Source: Bacillota bacterium | Lineage (GTDB): Bacteria > Bacillota > Sulfobacillia > RBS10-35 > JAJYVN01 | Assembly: GCA_021797775.1 (NCBI GenBank) | Contig: JAJZZC010000010.1 | Coordinates: 1-58,704 of the forward strand | DNA length: 58,704 nucleotides | Direction of reading: 5' to 3' | Shown here: in pieces, positions 9,403 through 18,307 of the stretch | Position numbering within the stretch: position 1 is the first letter of the stretch | How the letters are laid out: the number at the start of each line of letters is the position of its first letter | Program-made: the position numbers and the translations under genes | The notes under the pieces: model-generated | What the model was told of the DNA's origin: nothing | What the model saw: only the letters and a program-made list of their open reading frames with translations | Database searches by the model: none

Positions 9403-9720
9403 GGAATGCTCGGCCTCTTTGTCCTCATCACCAACCTTCAGGACCGTGACGCCTTTCCGCCTCGCCCGCTGTTGGAGGAGTATCGTGCAGTTGGTGGTCC
9501 AGCAGCGGTTCGCCTTTCTCAAGGACCCTGTCTTCATTGATGGTCTCTACCTGCATACCCCCCGGCGCATCGAGGCCTTGGCCTACGCCTTCGTCACCGC
9601 TTGCCTGTTCTACCCCATCTTCGAGCGACGCGCCCGGCTACGGCTGGAGGCCGACCGCCAATAGATTCTCCTCCCTGGCAAGCGCTGGTCCGATAACCTC
9701 ACCGGCAAGACACTGCCCGT
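9403..9720 (+). pseudogene. IS1634-like transposase remnant
   Basis: This is the C-terminal fragment of a DDE transposase. One frame reads LGLFVLITNLQDRDAFPP and LLEEYR. At about 9488 the reading continues one frame over with QQRFAFLKDPVFIDGLYL, then HTPRRIEALAYAF and FERRARLRLEA. An in-frame TAG at 9662 interrupts it before ILLPGKRWSDNLTGKT. These segments resemble the end of IS1634/IS4-group transposases, which have a FLKDP motif, an R-I-E-A-L-x-Y motif and an ERR motif. The 5' two thirds of the gene and the first catalytic Asp residues are absent. One frameshift and one stop mark it as dead. Base composition is lower in GC than in neighbouring genes. Confidence 0.7.
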
Positions 9721-10069
9721 GGGCGAGTCCGCACAGCGCATCGGGGTAGCACCAATGACAGAACGTTGGCAGGTGTTCACGTCCAGAGAAAAACGCGTCC
9801 TGTGTGATGTGCCCTTGATGGACAATCATCTGCGTATGCAGATGCCAACGAAAGGCCACCAATAGTCTCAGCAATGGCGCCAGCCCATGCGCCTGCAAAA
9901 ACACTTGCAGCCGCATCTCGAGGTCGTGCTCTCCATGCAAGCTGCCGTGAGGTATCCCAGGGGGATGAACATTGCCCGTTAACAACCCTCCGTTGAGATA
10001 GACCACGCCAAGTGCCTCGGCCCCAATGTCGGATGTGAGTGGCATTGGCCCAAACAGGTCTAAGCACAA
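9638..10069 (-). other. open frame inside the low-GC island, origin unknown
   Basis: This is a 143-codon open frame on the minus strand. The peptide does not look like a GC-driven chance frame: it has ordinary composition, with LYLNGG-like and HGEHDLEMRL segments. I recognise no family, and no good ribosome binding site precedes it. It overlaps the end of the IS1634-like remnant on the other strand. It may be a further decayed mobile-element gene, and more of it may continue upstream in a shifted frame to about 10290, where a peptide beginning MAQPPWLSADLVSD is found. Confidence 0.25.
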
Positions 10070-10520
10070 GCGCTGGGACCACCGCCTCGCATTCTCTTCA
10101 CGTGCCCAAGCAAAGGCCGCAGACCAGAGGTTGACTCGGTGGCGCGAAAATGCACGGGAGGAATGGATCCACAGTGATGCCAGCCTGTTGGGTCAGAGCC
10201 GCATCCGAAACGAGGTCGGCAGAGAGCCACGGGGGCTGTGCCATGCGCCTTCCTCCTGCGTGCGCCGTCAGCCTCTTCTGCGGTGAGGTCGACAAGGATG
10301 ACTACAAAAATACGTGTTCCGTGACCCCCTCCCGAGTCAGCGGGGGGCCTCAGGGGGTCCGCGTGTATTCCGGCGGTGCCTCTGCTTCGGCTGCGACCCC
10401 TCCCGTGAAGGTTGTTCAATACACGTGGCACCGGTCCTGCCGCCCTGCTCACGTCAAGGACGCTGCTTACAGGCCTGTCGAAAGCGGGCTAAATATGTCG
10501 TCCGATTCTTCTGACGCTAG
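9721..10520. other. lower-GC island between two transposase remnants
   Basis: The stretch is visibly poorer in GC than the rest of the window (runs such as gacaatcatctgcgtatgca). No intact gene was found. It lies between the IS1634-like and ISAs1-like remnants, so it is probably accumulated mobile-element debris. Confidence 0.5.
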
Positions 10521-10715
10521 CCGGATGTCCGCGACTTCACTTACGATGAGGATCGCAGCCAAGTGCGCACGGCCAACGGCCCGCGCGCCATGTCCAGTCT
10601 GCGCAACCTTGCCATCGAATTGATGCGCAGCGAAGCCTGGTTCGGCATCCCTACCGGCAACCGCCACCACGCTGCGCGCTCGCAGGCGGTCCTGGCCTCG
10701 TTGCTCGGCGCCTGA
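10521..10715 (+). pseudogene. ISAs1-family transposase remnant (C-terminal end)
   Basis: The last 64 codons of an ISAs1-type transposase are present. The frame begins directly after an in-frame TAG with PDVRDFTYDEDRSQVRT, then GPRAMSSLRNLAIELMR, and ends LASLLGA-stop. ISAs1 transposases typically end with a motif close to VRDVTFxEDxSxVRTGxAP followed by LRNLAIGLLR, so the match is specific. Everything upstream, including most of the catalytic domain, is missing. The terminal inverted repeats were not identified. Confidence 0.75.
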
Positions 10716-11113
10716 GCCCCGCTCTCGGGCCTCTGCGCGCCGCCTTGGTGGACCGCCTGCCGCGGCGGTCGCCGCGCGCCGCGCCTACACACCCTCCCTC
10801 CTCTGGCCTTCGGCGCGGGGACTCGGTCCCCCCGCCCCGCTCCTCCGCTGGCCGCTCCCCCCAAACGCCCTGCCGCCAACGCATAGCCCCGGCCCCGACT
10901 TCGCCGTGTCCCTGCGGTGGTCCCAAGCCTTCCCTGCCCGGGGCAGCCCCCCGCGTAACCGGGGGTGACCGGTGGACGCGGGAGGAGTTTCCTCGAGCCC
11001 CCAACGCCTGCCCCGTGCGCAGCCGCTTGGCCGCTGCGCACCCCTTGCCCCCCACAGGAACAGTGCCACCAGCTGGCGCAGGGACCGTCCGTGGCCGCGG
11101 CGAAACGCGCCGC
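10716..11113. other. intergenic stretch
   Basis: GC returns to the genome level here. No gene, RNA or repeat was recognised between the ISAs1 remnant and the NUDIX-like gene. Confidence 0.35.
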
Positions 11114-11617
11114 ATGGCAGATGCCCAGGGGCTACCCCCCGGCTGCCGGATGGCGGTGGTTGCCGGGGCCGTGGTGCCGCGCGGCGGGCGCGAGGCGCTA
11201 TTCGTCCCTCAGACGCATGGCCGCATGCGTGGCCGGGGGCTGGCCACGGGTTTTGTGGACACCGGGGAGGCTCCACACGACGCGGCGGTCCGTGGGGTGG
11301 GTGAGGAGGCCGGCGTCGGGGCGCGCCCTGTGGGGCCGCTCGCGCTGTGTACCTTGGCGTGGTCCACAGGCCCCGCACTATACGCGGTGTTTCTGTGCGA
11401 GCACACCGCCGGAGAGCCGGCAGAGCCGGCACCGGACGGGCCAGAGAACGACGCTGCGCGGTATCTCTCCCCGGAGGCGCTGCGCGCCCTGCCGGACCCG
11501 GTCGAACCGCTCTCTGCCCTGCTCGCGCGGAGGGCGGCCGCCGGGGCCCGCGCCACGTTGCTCCCCACAGACATCCAGCGGCTGGATCCGACCTATCGCT
11601 TGGCGTTCATGGCATAG
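11114..11617 (+). CDS. NUDIX-domain protein with altered NUDIX box
   Basis: This is a 167-residue NUDIX-fold protein. The NUDIX box GX5EX7REUXEEXGU reads G-F-V-D-T-G-E, seven residues, then R-G-V-G-E-E-A-G-V. The Glu that normally follows Arg is Gly, while the two metal-binding Glu residues of the EE pair remain. NUDIX enzymes hydrolyse nucleoside diphosphates linked to another group; a reduced or changed activity is possible. ATG 11114 has no strong ribosome binding site, and a second ATG about 12 codons later (before AVVAGAVV) is an alternative start. It lies 55 bp before the dehydrogenase gene on the same strand, so the two may be co-transcribed. Confidence 0.7.
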   Translation: MADAQGLPPGCRMAVVAGAVVPRGGREALFVPQTHGRMRGRGLATGFVDTGEAPHDAAVRGVGEEAGVGARPVGPLALCTLAWSTGPALYAVFLCEHTAGEPAEPAPDGPENDAARYLSPEALRALPDPVEPLSALLARRAAAGARATLLPTDIQRLDPTYRLAFMA

Positions 11618-11672
11618 AGCCCTTGGCTGAGGCCGTGGCCTTCCGTGCGGGCTCTTTGGTGAGAGATGGGGT

Positions 11673-13010
11673 GTGGCAGTGACCGCGACGGTACTCCAGG
11701 TCGGTGAGGGCCGCTTCCTGCGCGCCTTCCTCGACGTTCTGGTGGACGACGCCCGGCGAGCCGGGGCCTTCCGCGGGCGCTTGGTGGTGACGGCGCCCCG
11801 CCGCAGCGGGGCGCATGGGCTGGAGCAACTCGCGGCCGCCGGCGGACGCTACCGGGTGGTGCAGCGCGGGCCGGAGGGAGACAGCGTGCGCGAGGTTGCC
11901 CCCTTTGACCGCATCGTCGACGGTTACGCGGACTGGATCGGGCTGCTGGCGGAGGTCCGGGCCGATGTGCCGTTGATCGTCGTGTCCAACACCACCGAGG
12001 CCGGCCTCGTATACCAGACGGATCACCGCGAACTCCCCACCACCTACCCCGGTCGCCTCACGGCCTGGCTGGCTGCGCGAGCCCGTGCGGGGGTGGCCGC
12101 GCCCACCGCGGTCGTCCCCTGCGAGCTGGTGGCGGACAACGGGCGCCTGCTGCGGGAAGCGGTGCTGCGTCACGCCGCCGACTGGGGTCTCGATGGCGAG
12201 GCCCTGGTGCGCGGGGTGCCCTTCGCCGACACACTGGTGGACCGCATCGTCACCTCCGAGGACCCCGCGGATCCGCTGGCCTGCTTCACCGAGCCCTACA
12301 TGGCCTGGTACATCGCCGGCATGCCCAACTGGGTGCAAACCGCGCTCCCCCTGGATCAGCGGTTCGTCCATTGGGTGGAGGACGCGGGGCCCGCACGCGA
12401 CCAGAAGGTGCGCCTGCTGAACGGCACGCACTCGCTGATGGCCGCGCTCGGGCTGCAGATGGGCGTGCCAACGGTGCTGGACGCGCTCCGGCACGAGGCG
12501 CTCGGGCCCTTTGCGCGCGAGGCGCTCGGCCTGGAGGGGGTCGGGTCTTTCCCCGCTACCGGGCGCGAGCCTGCCCGGCGCTTCGCCGAGGACACCCTGG
12601 CCCGTTTTGCCAACCCCGGCATCCAGCACGTGCTGGCGCGCATCGCGCTGCAGATGAGCGCCAAGGTGCGCGCCCGCTGGGTCCCCATCCTGGAGGGCTA
12701 CCGGCGCGAGCAGGGGGCCTGGCCGGTCCGCTTCACCGTCGGGCTGGCGGCGTATCTCCGCCTGGCCGTACGGCCGGGGGATGCGGGCTGCAACCTGGCC
12801 GAGGTGGATGACCCGGCCTGGGTCGGGCGCCTGCGGGCCCTGTGGCGGCCGGGGGACATCTCCGGGTTCGTGGCGGCGGCGGCCCGGGAGGCGGGCTGGC
12901 CGGGGCCGGCCGATCCTGGCCTGTCGACCGCCGTGGCGGAGCACTTGGCCGCTCTGGAGCGCGGTGTGGCTGCGCACGTGGCGGCCGTCGGGCGGAACGG
13001 GGTGGGGTAG
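11673..13010 (+). CDS. mannitol dehydrogenase / tagaturonate reductase family oxidoreductase
   Basis: The product is a 445-residue NAD(P)-dependent long-chain polyol dehydrogenase, soluble. The N-terminal nucleotide-binding segment reads LQVGEGRFLRAF (residues 8-19), very close to UxaB-type altronate oxidoreductases. An SNTTEAG motif follows near residue 109. The family signature K-V-R-L-L-N-G-T-H-S lies near residue 245 and holds the catalytic Lys, Asn and His. UxaB enzymes interconvert tagaturonate and altronate in hexuronate breakdown, while relatives act on mannitol or fructuronate. No other hexuronate genes are nearby, so the substrate is open. The start is GTG 11673, with GTG 11679 as alternative. 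Confidence 0.85.
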   Translation: MAVTATVLQVGEGRFLRAFLDVLVDDARRAGAFRGRLVVTAPRRSGAHGLEQLAAAGGRYRVVQRGPEGDSVREVAPFDRIVDGYADWIGLLAEVRADVPLIVVSNTTEAGLVYQTDHRELPTTYPGRLTAWLAARARAGVAAPTAVVPCELVADNGRLLREAVLRHAADWGLDGEALVRGVPFADTLVDRIVTSEDPADPLACFTEPYMAWYIAGMPNWVQTALPLDQRFVHWVEDAGPARDQKVRLLNGTHSLMAALGLQMGVPTVLDALRHEALGPFAREALGLEGVGSFPATGREPARRFAEDTLARFANPGIQHVLARIALQMSAKVRARWVPILEGYRREQGAWPVRFTVGLAAYLRLAVRPGDAGCNLAEVDDPAWVGRLRALWRPGDISGFVAAAAREAGWPGPADPGLSTAVAEHLAALERGVAAHVAAVGRNGVG

Positions 13011-13783
13011 AGCGGGGGCGGCAGGCAGGTAGGCAGGGAAGGGTTTGGGCCCGCTCGCTGGGCGTTTGTCCCCTCTACGCCGCGGCTCCGTACGGGGTTC
13101 GGCCCGCACCACGCGTGGGGTGGCCGCCGCGTTGTGGTCGGCGGCCGCCTGTGCGAACGGCCGAACGGTGCCGCTGCGATTTCCAGGGCGGTGCCGCGTG
13201 ACCCCTGCAGGGCTTCCCTGCCATGGTCCTGGGCGCAGGCTGGGCATTCCGCGCGCCGGAACGGCGGCAGGGGCTGGCGACGGCTGGGGGCAGAGCGATA
13301 TCATCCTGATTTTCGCAAAGGGTTTGCCCGTCGCCTTGGCGCCCAGGGGCCAGTCCCTCGCCACGACCGCACCCGCTTGTACGCGGGGTCCTTCTCAGAC
13401 AGCGGCACCCGCCTGACCCTGCGAGATTCAGGATCATACAAACCGTGATCCCAGGAGCGCTGGCCGCATCGCCGCCGTCGCCCCGGCATCCGCCACATGC
13501 CCGGGCGCGGTCGCCAGGGCCCGCTGCTGGCCTGGCCAGGCAAAACGGCCACCCGGGCCATGACGCCGGCCCTTCTCGCCTGTGCCCGCTTGGCCCAATG
13601 CCGGTGAGATAGGCTAGCCCACGCGCGTCGACGGCTCCGCGGCAGCAACGACCACCATCGGACGCATGGCCCTGTGGCCGAGCCCCTCCCACCACCGCGC
13701 GCGCTCGCCGCTATCCGCTGCCACGGTCGTTCGGCACGCGCAACGCTCTCGGCATTGCAGCTTGGCCACGTCCGTCCCGCCGC
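13011..13783. other. intergenic region carrying a MITE
   Basis: This lies between convergent genes. It contains the 128-bp MITE copy at 13305-13432; the rest shows no recognisable gene or RNA. Confidence 0.45.
13305..13432 (+). mobile_element. 128-bp MITE, copy 1
   Basis: This is a non-coding element bounded by imperfect 13-bp terminal inverted repeats: CCTGATTTTCGCA at the left, and the reverse complement of CCTGAATCTCGCA at the right (11 of 13 match). It is flanked on both sides by ATCAT (13300-13304 and 13433-13437), a 5-bp target duplication. A second copy in inverse orientation lies at 28654-28781; the two match at 121 of 128 positions without gaps. It has no room for a transposase, so it must be moved by one encoded elsewhere. 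Confidence 0.9.
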
Positions 13784-14206
13784 TCAGCCTGGGCCGAGCA
13801 AGCGCCGGTGCTCGCGCATGATGCACCGGTCCGACACAACGGAGAGGCCGGCTCGTGCTGCCGCCTCCTCCGAGTCGGGGCGCGTGATGCCCTCCTGCAG
13901 CCAGAGGACGCGGGCGCCTCGGCGGACGGCCGCGTCGGCCACCGGGGGCACGTCGGCGGAGCGGCGGAAGACCACCACGGCGTCGGGCACCGCCGGTAGC
14001 GCGTCAAGGTCTGGATAGCCACGTTCACCAAGCACCTCGTCGATGGCGGGGTTGACCGGAAGCACGCGGTAGCCCTGCCGCTGCAGGTAGGCCGCCACGG
14101 CGTGGCTTGGCCGGTCCGGGCGTGGCGACAATCCGACTACGGCGATCGTTCGCATCGAGCGGAGCAGGGCCGCCAGTTCCAGGTCCTGCGGCGCCCTTCC
14201 AGACAT
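13784..14206 (-). CDS. CoA-binding domain protein (YccU type)
   Basis: This is a 140-residue single-domain protein with a Rossmann-like CoA-binding fold. The N-terminal segment AVVGLSPRPDRPSHAVAAYL (about residues 20-39) is the nucleotide-binding loop of the YccU family, followed by G-Y-x-V-L-P-V-N-P and, near residue 105, WLQEGI. The family resembles the CoA-binding half of succinyl-CoA synthetase alpha but has no catalytic domain; its cellular role is not known. The ATG at 14206 follows GGGAGGCGGG at about 9 nt. It is divergent from the hydroxyacid dehydrogenase gene. Confidence 0.82.
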   Translation of the reverse strand: MSGRAPQDLELAALLRSMRTIAVVGLSPRPDRPSHAVAAYLQRQGYRVLPVNPAIDEVLGERGYPDLDALPAVPDAVVVFRRSADVPPVADAAVRRGARVLWLQEGITRPDSEEAAARAGLSVVSDRCIMREHRRLLGPG

Positions 14207-14616
14207 GAGGATCCACCCGCCTCCCGCTGACGGTCCAGGCCCGGCCCGCCTTCCGGCCGGCATCCCGGCCCCCTGCGCGCACTTAGTGTACCAGGAGCGG
14301 CAGCCGCACGCCGCCCTGGCGCGCAGCCCGTGACCGCGCTAAGGTGGAGCGCGGAGGCCTGCCGCGGCGGATGGCGCTGCCGCACCTCCGCGGATGGCCG
14401 AGACGCGGAGACCGGACGGGGGTGTGGCAGCGGCGGGGCCGCCGTCCGGGCGCGGGTGGCCCTGCGTCACCCCGCGCAGCCCTGGCGCAAAAGCGCTGGG
14501 AGCCGGCGGCGTCACGGGCTTTCAGCCGGGCATACGGCTCCCGCCAGGCGGCCGGCCGGCGCTCCGCCGCCCCCGAGCCGGGCAGGCGCCTGATCCCCAT
14601 CTGAGGAGGCCACGCC
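14207..14616. other. divergent intergenic region
   Basis: This 410-bp gap lies between the CoA-binding protein gene (minus) and the hydroxyacid dehydrogenase gene (plus). Promoters for both should lie here, but I could not pick out clear -10/-35 pairs. Confidence 0.35.
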
Positions 14617-15597
14617 ATGGCCGAACCGCCCCGCGTGTACGTGACGCGCGCCTTGCCCGCCGAGGCCCTCGGGCCCCTCCAGGGCGTGGCGGAGGTGCAG
14701 GGCTGGCCCGAGGCAGAGGTTCCCGTGCCTCGGGACGTGCTGCTCGCCGCGGCTGCGCGCGCCGACGGCCTCCTGGTCCTCCTCACCGACCGCGTGGACG
14801 TGGATCTCCTGGCCGCCGCGCCGCGCCTGCGCGGTGTCAGCACGATGTCCGTGGGTCACGACCACGTGGATGTCGCTGCGTGCACCCGCCGCGGGATCCC
14901 CGTGTGCCACACGCCGGACGTCCTGACGGAAACCACCGCGGACCTGGCGTTCGCCTTGCTCATGGCGGCCGCGCGGCGGCTCTACGAGGGACAGCGGGCG
15001 GTGGTGCAGGGGCGTTGGCCGGCGTGGTCCCCGTTCTTCCTCGCCGGGCACGATGTGCACGGGCAGACCCTGGGCATCGTCGGTCTCGGCCGCATCGGCC
15101 AAGCAGTCGCGCGCCGCGCCCGCGGGTTCGACATGCGCATCCTGTACAGCGGGCGGCGCGAGCGGCTGGAGGCGGCCGAACTCGGGGCCCGGCGCGTGCC
15201 CCTGCAGGAACTGGTGGCCCAGTCGGACTTCGTTGTGCTCCTTGCCGCGCTCACGGAGGAGACGCGCCACGTTGTCGACGCCGACCTGCTTGCGCGCATG
15301 AAGCCGACCGCCATCCTGGTCAATGCGGCGCGTGGCGGGCTCGTGGACGAGGCGGCGCTGGTGCGGGCGCTGCGGGAGGGGCGCATCGCGGGCGCGGCGC
15401 TGGATGTGTTTGAGCGGGAGCCCCTGCCGGTGGACCACCCCCTCCTGGACCTGCCGAACGTCGTGGCCGTGCCGCACGTCGGCAGCGCCACGGTCGCGAC
15501 GCGCATGGCCATGGCGCGGCTGGCCGCGCAAAACCTGGCCGACGCGTTGGCTGGGCGTCGCCCGCGGTACTGTCTGAACCCCGAGACGCTGGCGTGA
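14617..15597 (+). CDS. D-2-hydroxyacid dehydrogenase (glyoxylate/hydroxypyruvate reductase type)
   Basis: The product is a 326-residue NAD(P)-dependent soluble dehydrogenase. The dinucleotide loop GLGRIGQAVA lies near residue 157. The catalytic Arg is in NAARGGLVDE (about residue 236), the Glu in the FEREPLPVDHPLL stretch and the His in PHVGSAT (about residue 286). Enzymes with this layout reduce glyoxylate or hydroxypyruvate to glycolate or D-glycerate. ATG 14617 is preceded by GAGGAGG. Family membership is clear; the exact 2-oxoacid is not. Confidence 0.9.
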   Translation: MAEPPRVYVTRALPAEALGPLQGVAEVQGWPEAEVPVPRDVLLAAAARADGLLVLLTDRVDVDLLAAAPRLRGVSTMSVGHDHVDVAACTRRGIPVCHTPDVLTETTADLAFALLMAAARRLYEGQRAVVQGRWPAWSPFFLAGHDVHGQTLGIVGLGRIGQAVARRARGFDMRILYSGRRERLEAAELGARRVPLQELVAQSDFVVLLAALTEETRHVVDADLLARMKPTAILVNAARGGLVDEAALVRALREGRIAGAALDVFEREPLPVDHPLLDLPNVVAVPHVGSATVATRMAMARLAAQNLADALAGRRPRYCLNPETLA

Positions 15598-16276
15598 GAC
15601 CGGGGGAATGGCGGCTGCACCGCGGCGGTGCGTCCGGGGCGCGGCGCGAAGCGGCGGCGGCCGGGGTGCTTGCCGAGGCGACGGGTGGCGTGCACTCGAC
15701 GTCCGGGGGGCGGCCTGGTCCGCGTGGGGGGGGGCGTGGGGCGGGCGCGCGCCAGGCCTGGGTGCCGGCGGGGGGCCCGCCGGCACCGCATGCGGCGCGA
15801 TCCACATCCGGTGGCCCCGGGGTGTTCAGCGCGCGGGGCGTATGGCGGCGGTGGTCGGGGGGGGGGTGCCCCCTCGCCACGTTGGGGCGCGCGATCCGCC
15901 CGGGCCCCTCGCCCTCGATGCGCGCGAATCGCGCGTGCCCGCCGTGGCGGCGGCCAGGCAAGGGCTACGCGATCGGCTCGGGGAGGTATGGGCAGGGGCG
16001 GGAGAAGCACGGCTGCCGGCCCTGGATGCGCCCTGGTCGTGGACGGTGCGGTTGGCGCGGCAGGCACCTCCGCGCCCTGCGGAGCCATCGGCGCAGGGAG
16101 GCGCCCTCCGGTCGCCTGCGTGTCGCCATCCTAAAAGGTAGGCTGATGTTTCGGGGAATGGTCTGCCCGGTATGCGCGGACCGCGTCACCCGCGGCGTGT
16201 GCGCCGCAGCGCCACGGGTGTGACCCGTCAGGGGCGTCGCGCAGCGCGGGCGTCCCGAGGGAAGGGGCGTGAGCGG
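15598..16276. other. intergenic stretch, possible relic coding
   Basis: I recognise no gene. The frame through about 15890-16100 (peptide LALDARESRVPAVAAARQG and onward) has more protein-like composition than its surroundings and could be part of a lost or unrecognised gene. Confidence 0.3.
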
Positions 16277-18307
16277 GTGTCCGTTTCCTGGACCCGCCTG
16301 CCGTTTCGCTTCGACACACCCGCCGATTACGACCAGCGGCTGTCGGCATGGATCGGCGATGCCTTTTACGACCGGCTGCCGGCCGGCGGCTATCAGGTCC
16401 GCGAGGAGCAGGTTTACCTCTCGTTCCGCATCGCGGCCGCCTTGCGCGCCAAGCGGCCCATTCTCGCCGAGGGCGGCTCCGGCACGGGCAAGACCTTTGC
16501 CTACCTGCTGCCGCTGATTTGCCATGCGCGCCTTAGGGGCCGGCCCGCGGTCGTGGCGACCGCCACCCCGGCCTTGCAGGAGCAGCTCGCCGGGCCGCAG
16601 GGCGACATCGCCACGCTCTCCGGCCTGCTGGGACTGCAGGTGGACGCCCGGGTGGCGGTGCGCCCTGAGGACGCCGTGTGCGATATCCGTGCCGAACGCC
16701 TGAGGGCTTCGTCCCGGCGGCTGCCGGGTAAGGCCGCGCTCCTCCGTTGGTGGGAGGGCACCACGTTCGGCGCCCGCGCCGAGTTTCCCGCGGCGTCGGA
16801 CGCCCTGTGGGCGGCGGTCGCCTGGAACCCTGCCTGCCGCTGCGATGTCTGCCCGCGCCGTGGCTACTGCAGGATGATGAAGGGCCGTGCACAGTTGCGC
16901 TCTGCGGCGGACCTGGTCGTCTGCGACCACGACCTGTTTTTCAACGACATGAGGGCGCGTGCCCAGGGCCTGTCCCCGGGGCGCCTGCCGGTGCTGCCGG
17001 CGTTCTCCGCCGTGGTCTTTGACGAGGGTCACCGCGTGGCGGCCGCGGCGCAGAAGGCACACGGCAGCCGGCTGATCCCGTCGGTGGTGGCCCGGACCCT
17101 GGAGGCCTGCCATGGGCAGGACGTGCGCCAACGCCTGCTGCTGGTGGCGGAGGTCGCTGGCCGGGCCAATGAGGCGTTTTCCACCGCGTTGGCGGAGGCA
17201 ACGGTCCCCGCGCCGGGGGAGGAGCGGTGGGTTGTGCGCCGTACTCCCGAACTCCTGCAGACGGGGGCGCGGCTGCAGCAGCTGCTGGCGCGCCTGCAGG
17301 ACGAGATGACGGTGGAGGAGGGGCTCCACGAGGAGACCGCTTACGCCGTGCGCCTGGCAGGGTCCCACGCGGCGCTGGACGCCGCGGGCGAGGTCCTGCG
17401 CCGGCTGCCGGATGAGACAGGGGCGATTCTCTGGCTGGAGGGTGGCGCCCTTTGGGCGGTGCCGCGGCACCTGAGCCGCGTATGGCGGCACGTACCGGAC
17501 GTGCCGTTGGTGTTCTCGTCTGCCACGCTCTCGGTGGCAGGGGGGTTTACGTTCATCGAGCGCATTCTGGATCTGCCCGCTCCGCTGACCGTGCGCGTGG
17601 GAGTGCCGTTCCGCCTCGCGCGGCAGGTTGTCTGCTTGGTGGCGGGTGAGGGGCCCCTCCCCGGCGATCCGGGGTTCTGGGAGGTCATGGCCGGGCGGCT
17701 CGCCCGAGTGCTGCGCGCGACCGGGGGGCGCGCCCTGGTGCTCCTGCCGCGGGCGGCGGAGGTCAGCGAGCTCCGGGCGCACTGGACGTGGCCCGGACGG
17801 ACCCTCTGGGAGGGGGACGCGGCTCCCGAGTTGCTGGTGCAACGGTTTCGGCGGGATGTGGGCGCGGTCCTGGTGGGCGACTCCCTCTGGGAGGGGGTGG
17901 ACGTGCCAGGGGAGGCGCTTTCCGCCGTGGTCGTGCCGTTGCTGCCCCTGCCGGAGGCCGACCCGCGGATCTCCGCCCTGCGGGAGGATGCGGCTGCGGA
18001 TGGCCTGGATCCGAAGGCCGCCGTGGACATCCCGGAGATGTGCATCCGCCTGAAACAGGGGGTGGGCCGCCTCATCCGTGCGGAGACCGACCGCGGCGTC
18101 GTGGCGGTGCTCGACCCCCGCGTGGGCATGCCGGAACTGGCCGCCGCCGTTGACGGGCTCCTGCCGGAGGGCGCGCGTCGTGTGCGCACGCTCTCGCCGG
18201 TGGAGCGGTTCCTGCAGCGGGGCGCCTCGGAGACCGGGGACAGGGACGCCGAGGTGGTTCAGGGGGCGGCCGGGAGCGGGGAAGGGGCAGGCCGGCGTGG
18301 CGGGTGA
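16277..18307 (+). CDS. dinG: DinG-type ATP-dependent helicase
   Basis: The product is a 676-residue superfamily 2 helicase of the XPD/DinG group, which unwinds DNA 5' to 3' in repair and at R-loops. The Walker A motif GGSGTGKT lies near residue 65, and the DEAH-type Walker B variant D-E-G-H near residue 249. A Cys-rich insert C-R-C-D-V-C-P-R-R-G-Y-C (residues 187-198), with a Cys near 135, could bind the Fe-S cluster seen in this family. Helicase motif VI is Q-G-V-G-R-L-I-R. GTG 16277 is chosen because it follows GAGGGAAGGGG; the open frame extends 35 codons further upstream in unlikely composition. Its end overlaps the NUDIX gene by 11 bp. Confidence 0.85.
   Translation: MSVSWTRLPFRFDTPADYDQRLSAWIGDAFYDRLPAGGYQVREEQVYLSFRIAAALRAKRPILAEGGSGTGKTFAYLLPLICHARLRGRPAVVATATPALQEQLAGPQGDIATLSGLLGLQVDARVAVRPEDAVCDIRAERLRASSRRLPGKAALLRWWEGTTFGARAEFPAASDALWAAVAWNPACRCDVCPRRGYCRMMKGRAQLRSAADLVVCDHDLFFNDMRARAQGLSPGRLPVLPAFSAVVFDEGHRVAAAAQKAHGSRLIPSVVARTLEACHGQDVRQRLLLVAEVAGRANEAFSTALAEATVPAPGEERWVVRRTPELLQTGARLQQLLARLQDEMTVEEGLHEETAYAVRLAGSHAALDAAGEVLRRLPDETGAILWLEGGALWAVPRHLSRVWRHVPDVPLVFSSATLSVAGGFTFIERILDLPAPLTVRVGVPFRLARQVVCLVAGEGPLPGDPGFWEVMAGRLARVLRATGGRALVLLPRAAEVSELRAHWTWPGRTLWEGDAAPELLVQRFRRDVGAVLVGDSLWEGVDVPGEALSAVVVPLLPLPEADPRISALREDAAADGLDPKAAVDIPEMCIRLKQGVGRLIRAETDRGVVAVLDPRVGMPELAAAVDGLLPEGARRVRTLSPVERFLQRGASETGDRDAEVVQGAAGSGEGAGRRGG

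Noticed and set aside
15608-16141. 177-codon open frame between the hydroxyacid dehydrogenase and the helicase genes
   Set aside because: The middle looks partly protein-like, but the first half is Gly/Ala/Trp/Arg low complexity, the start lacks a ribosome binding site and no family is recognised.
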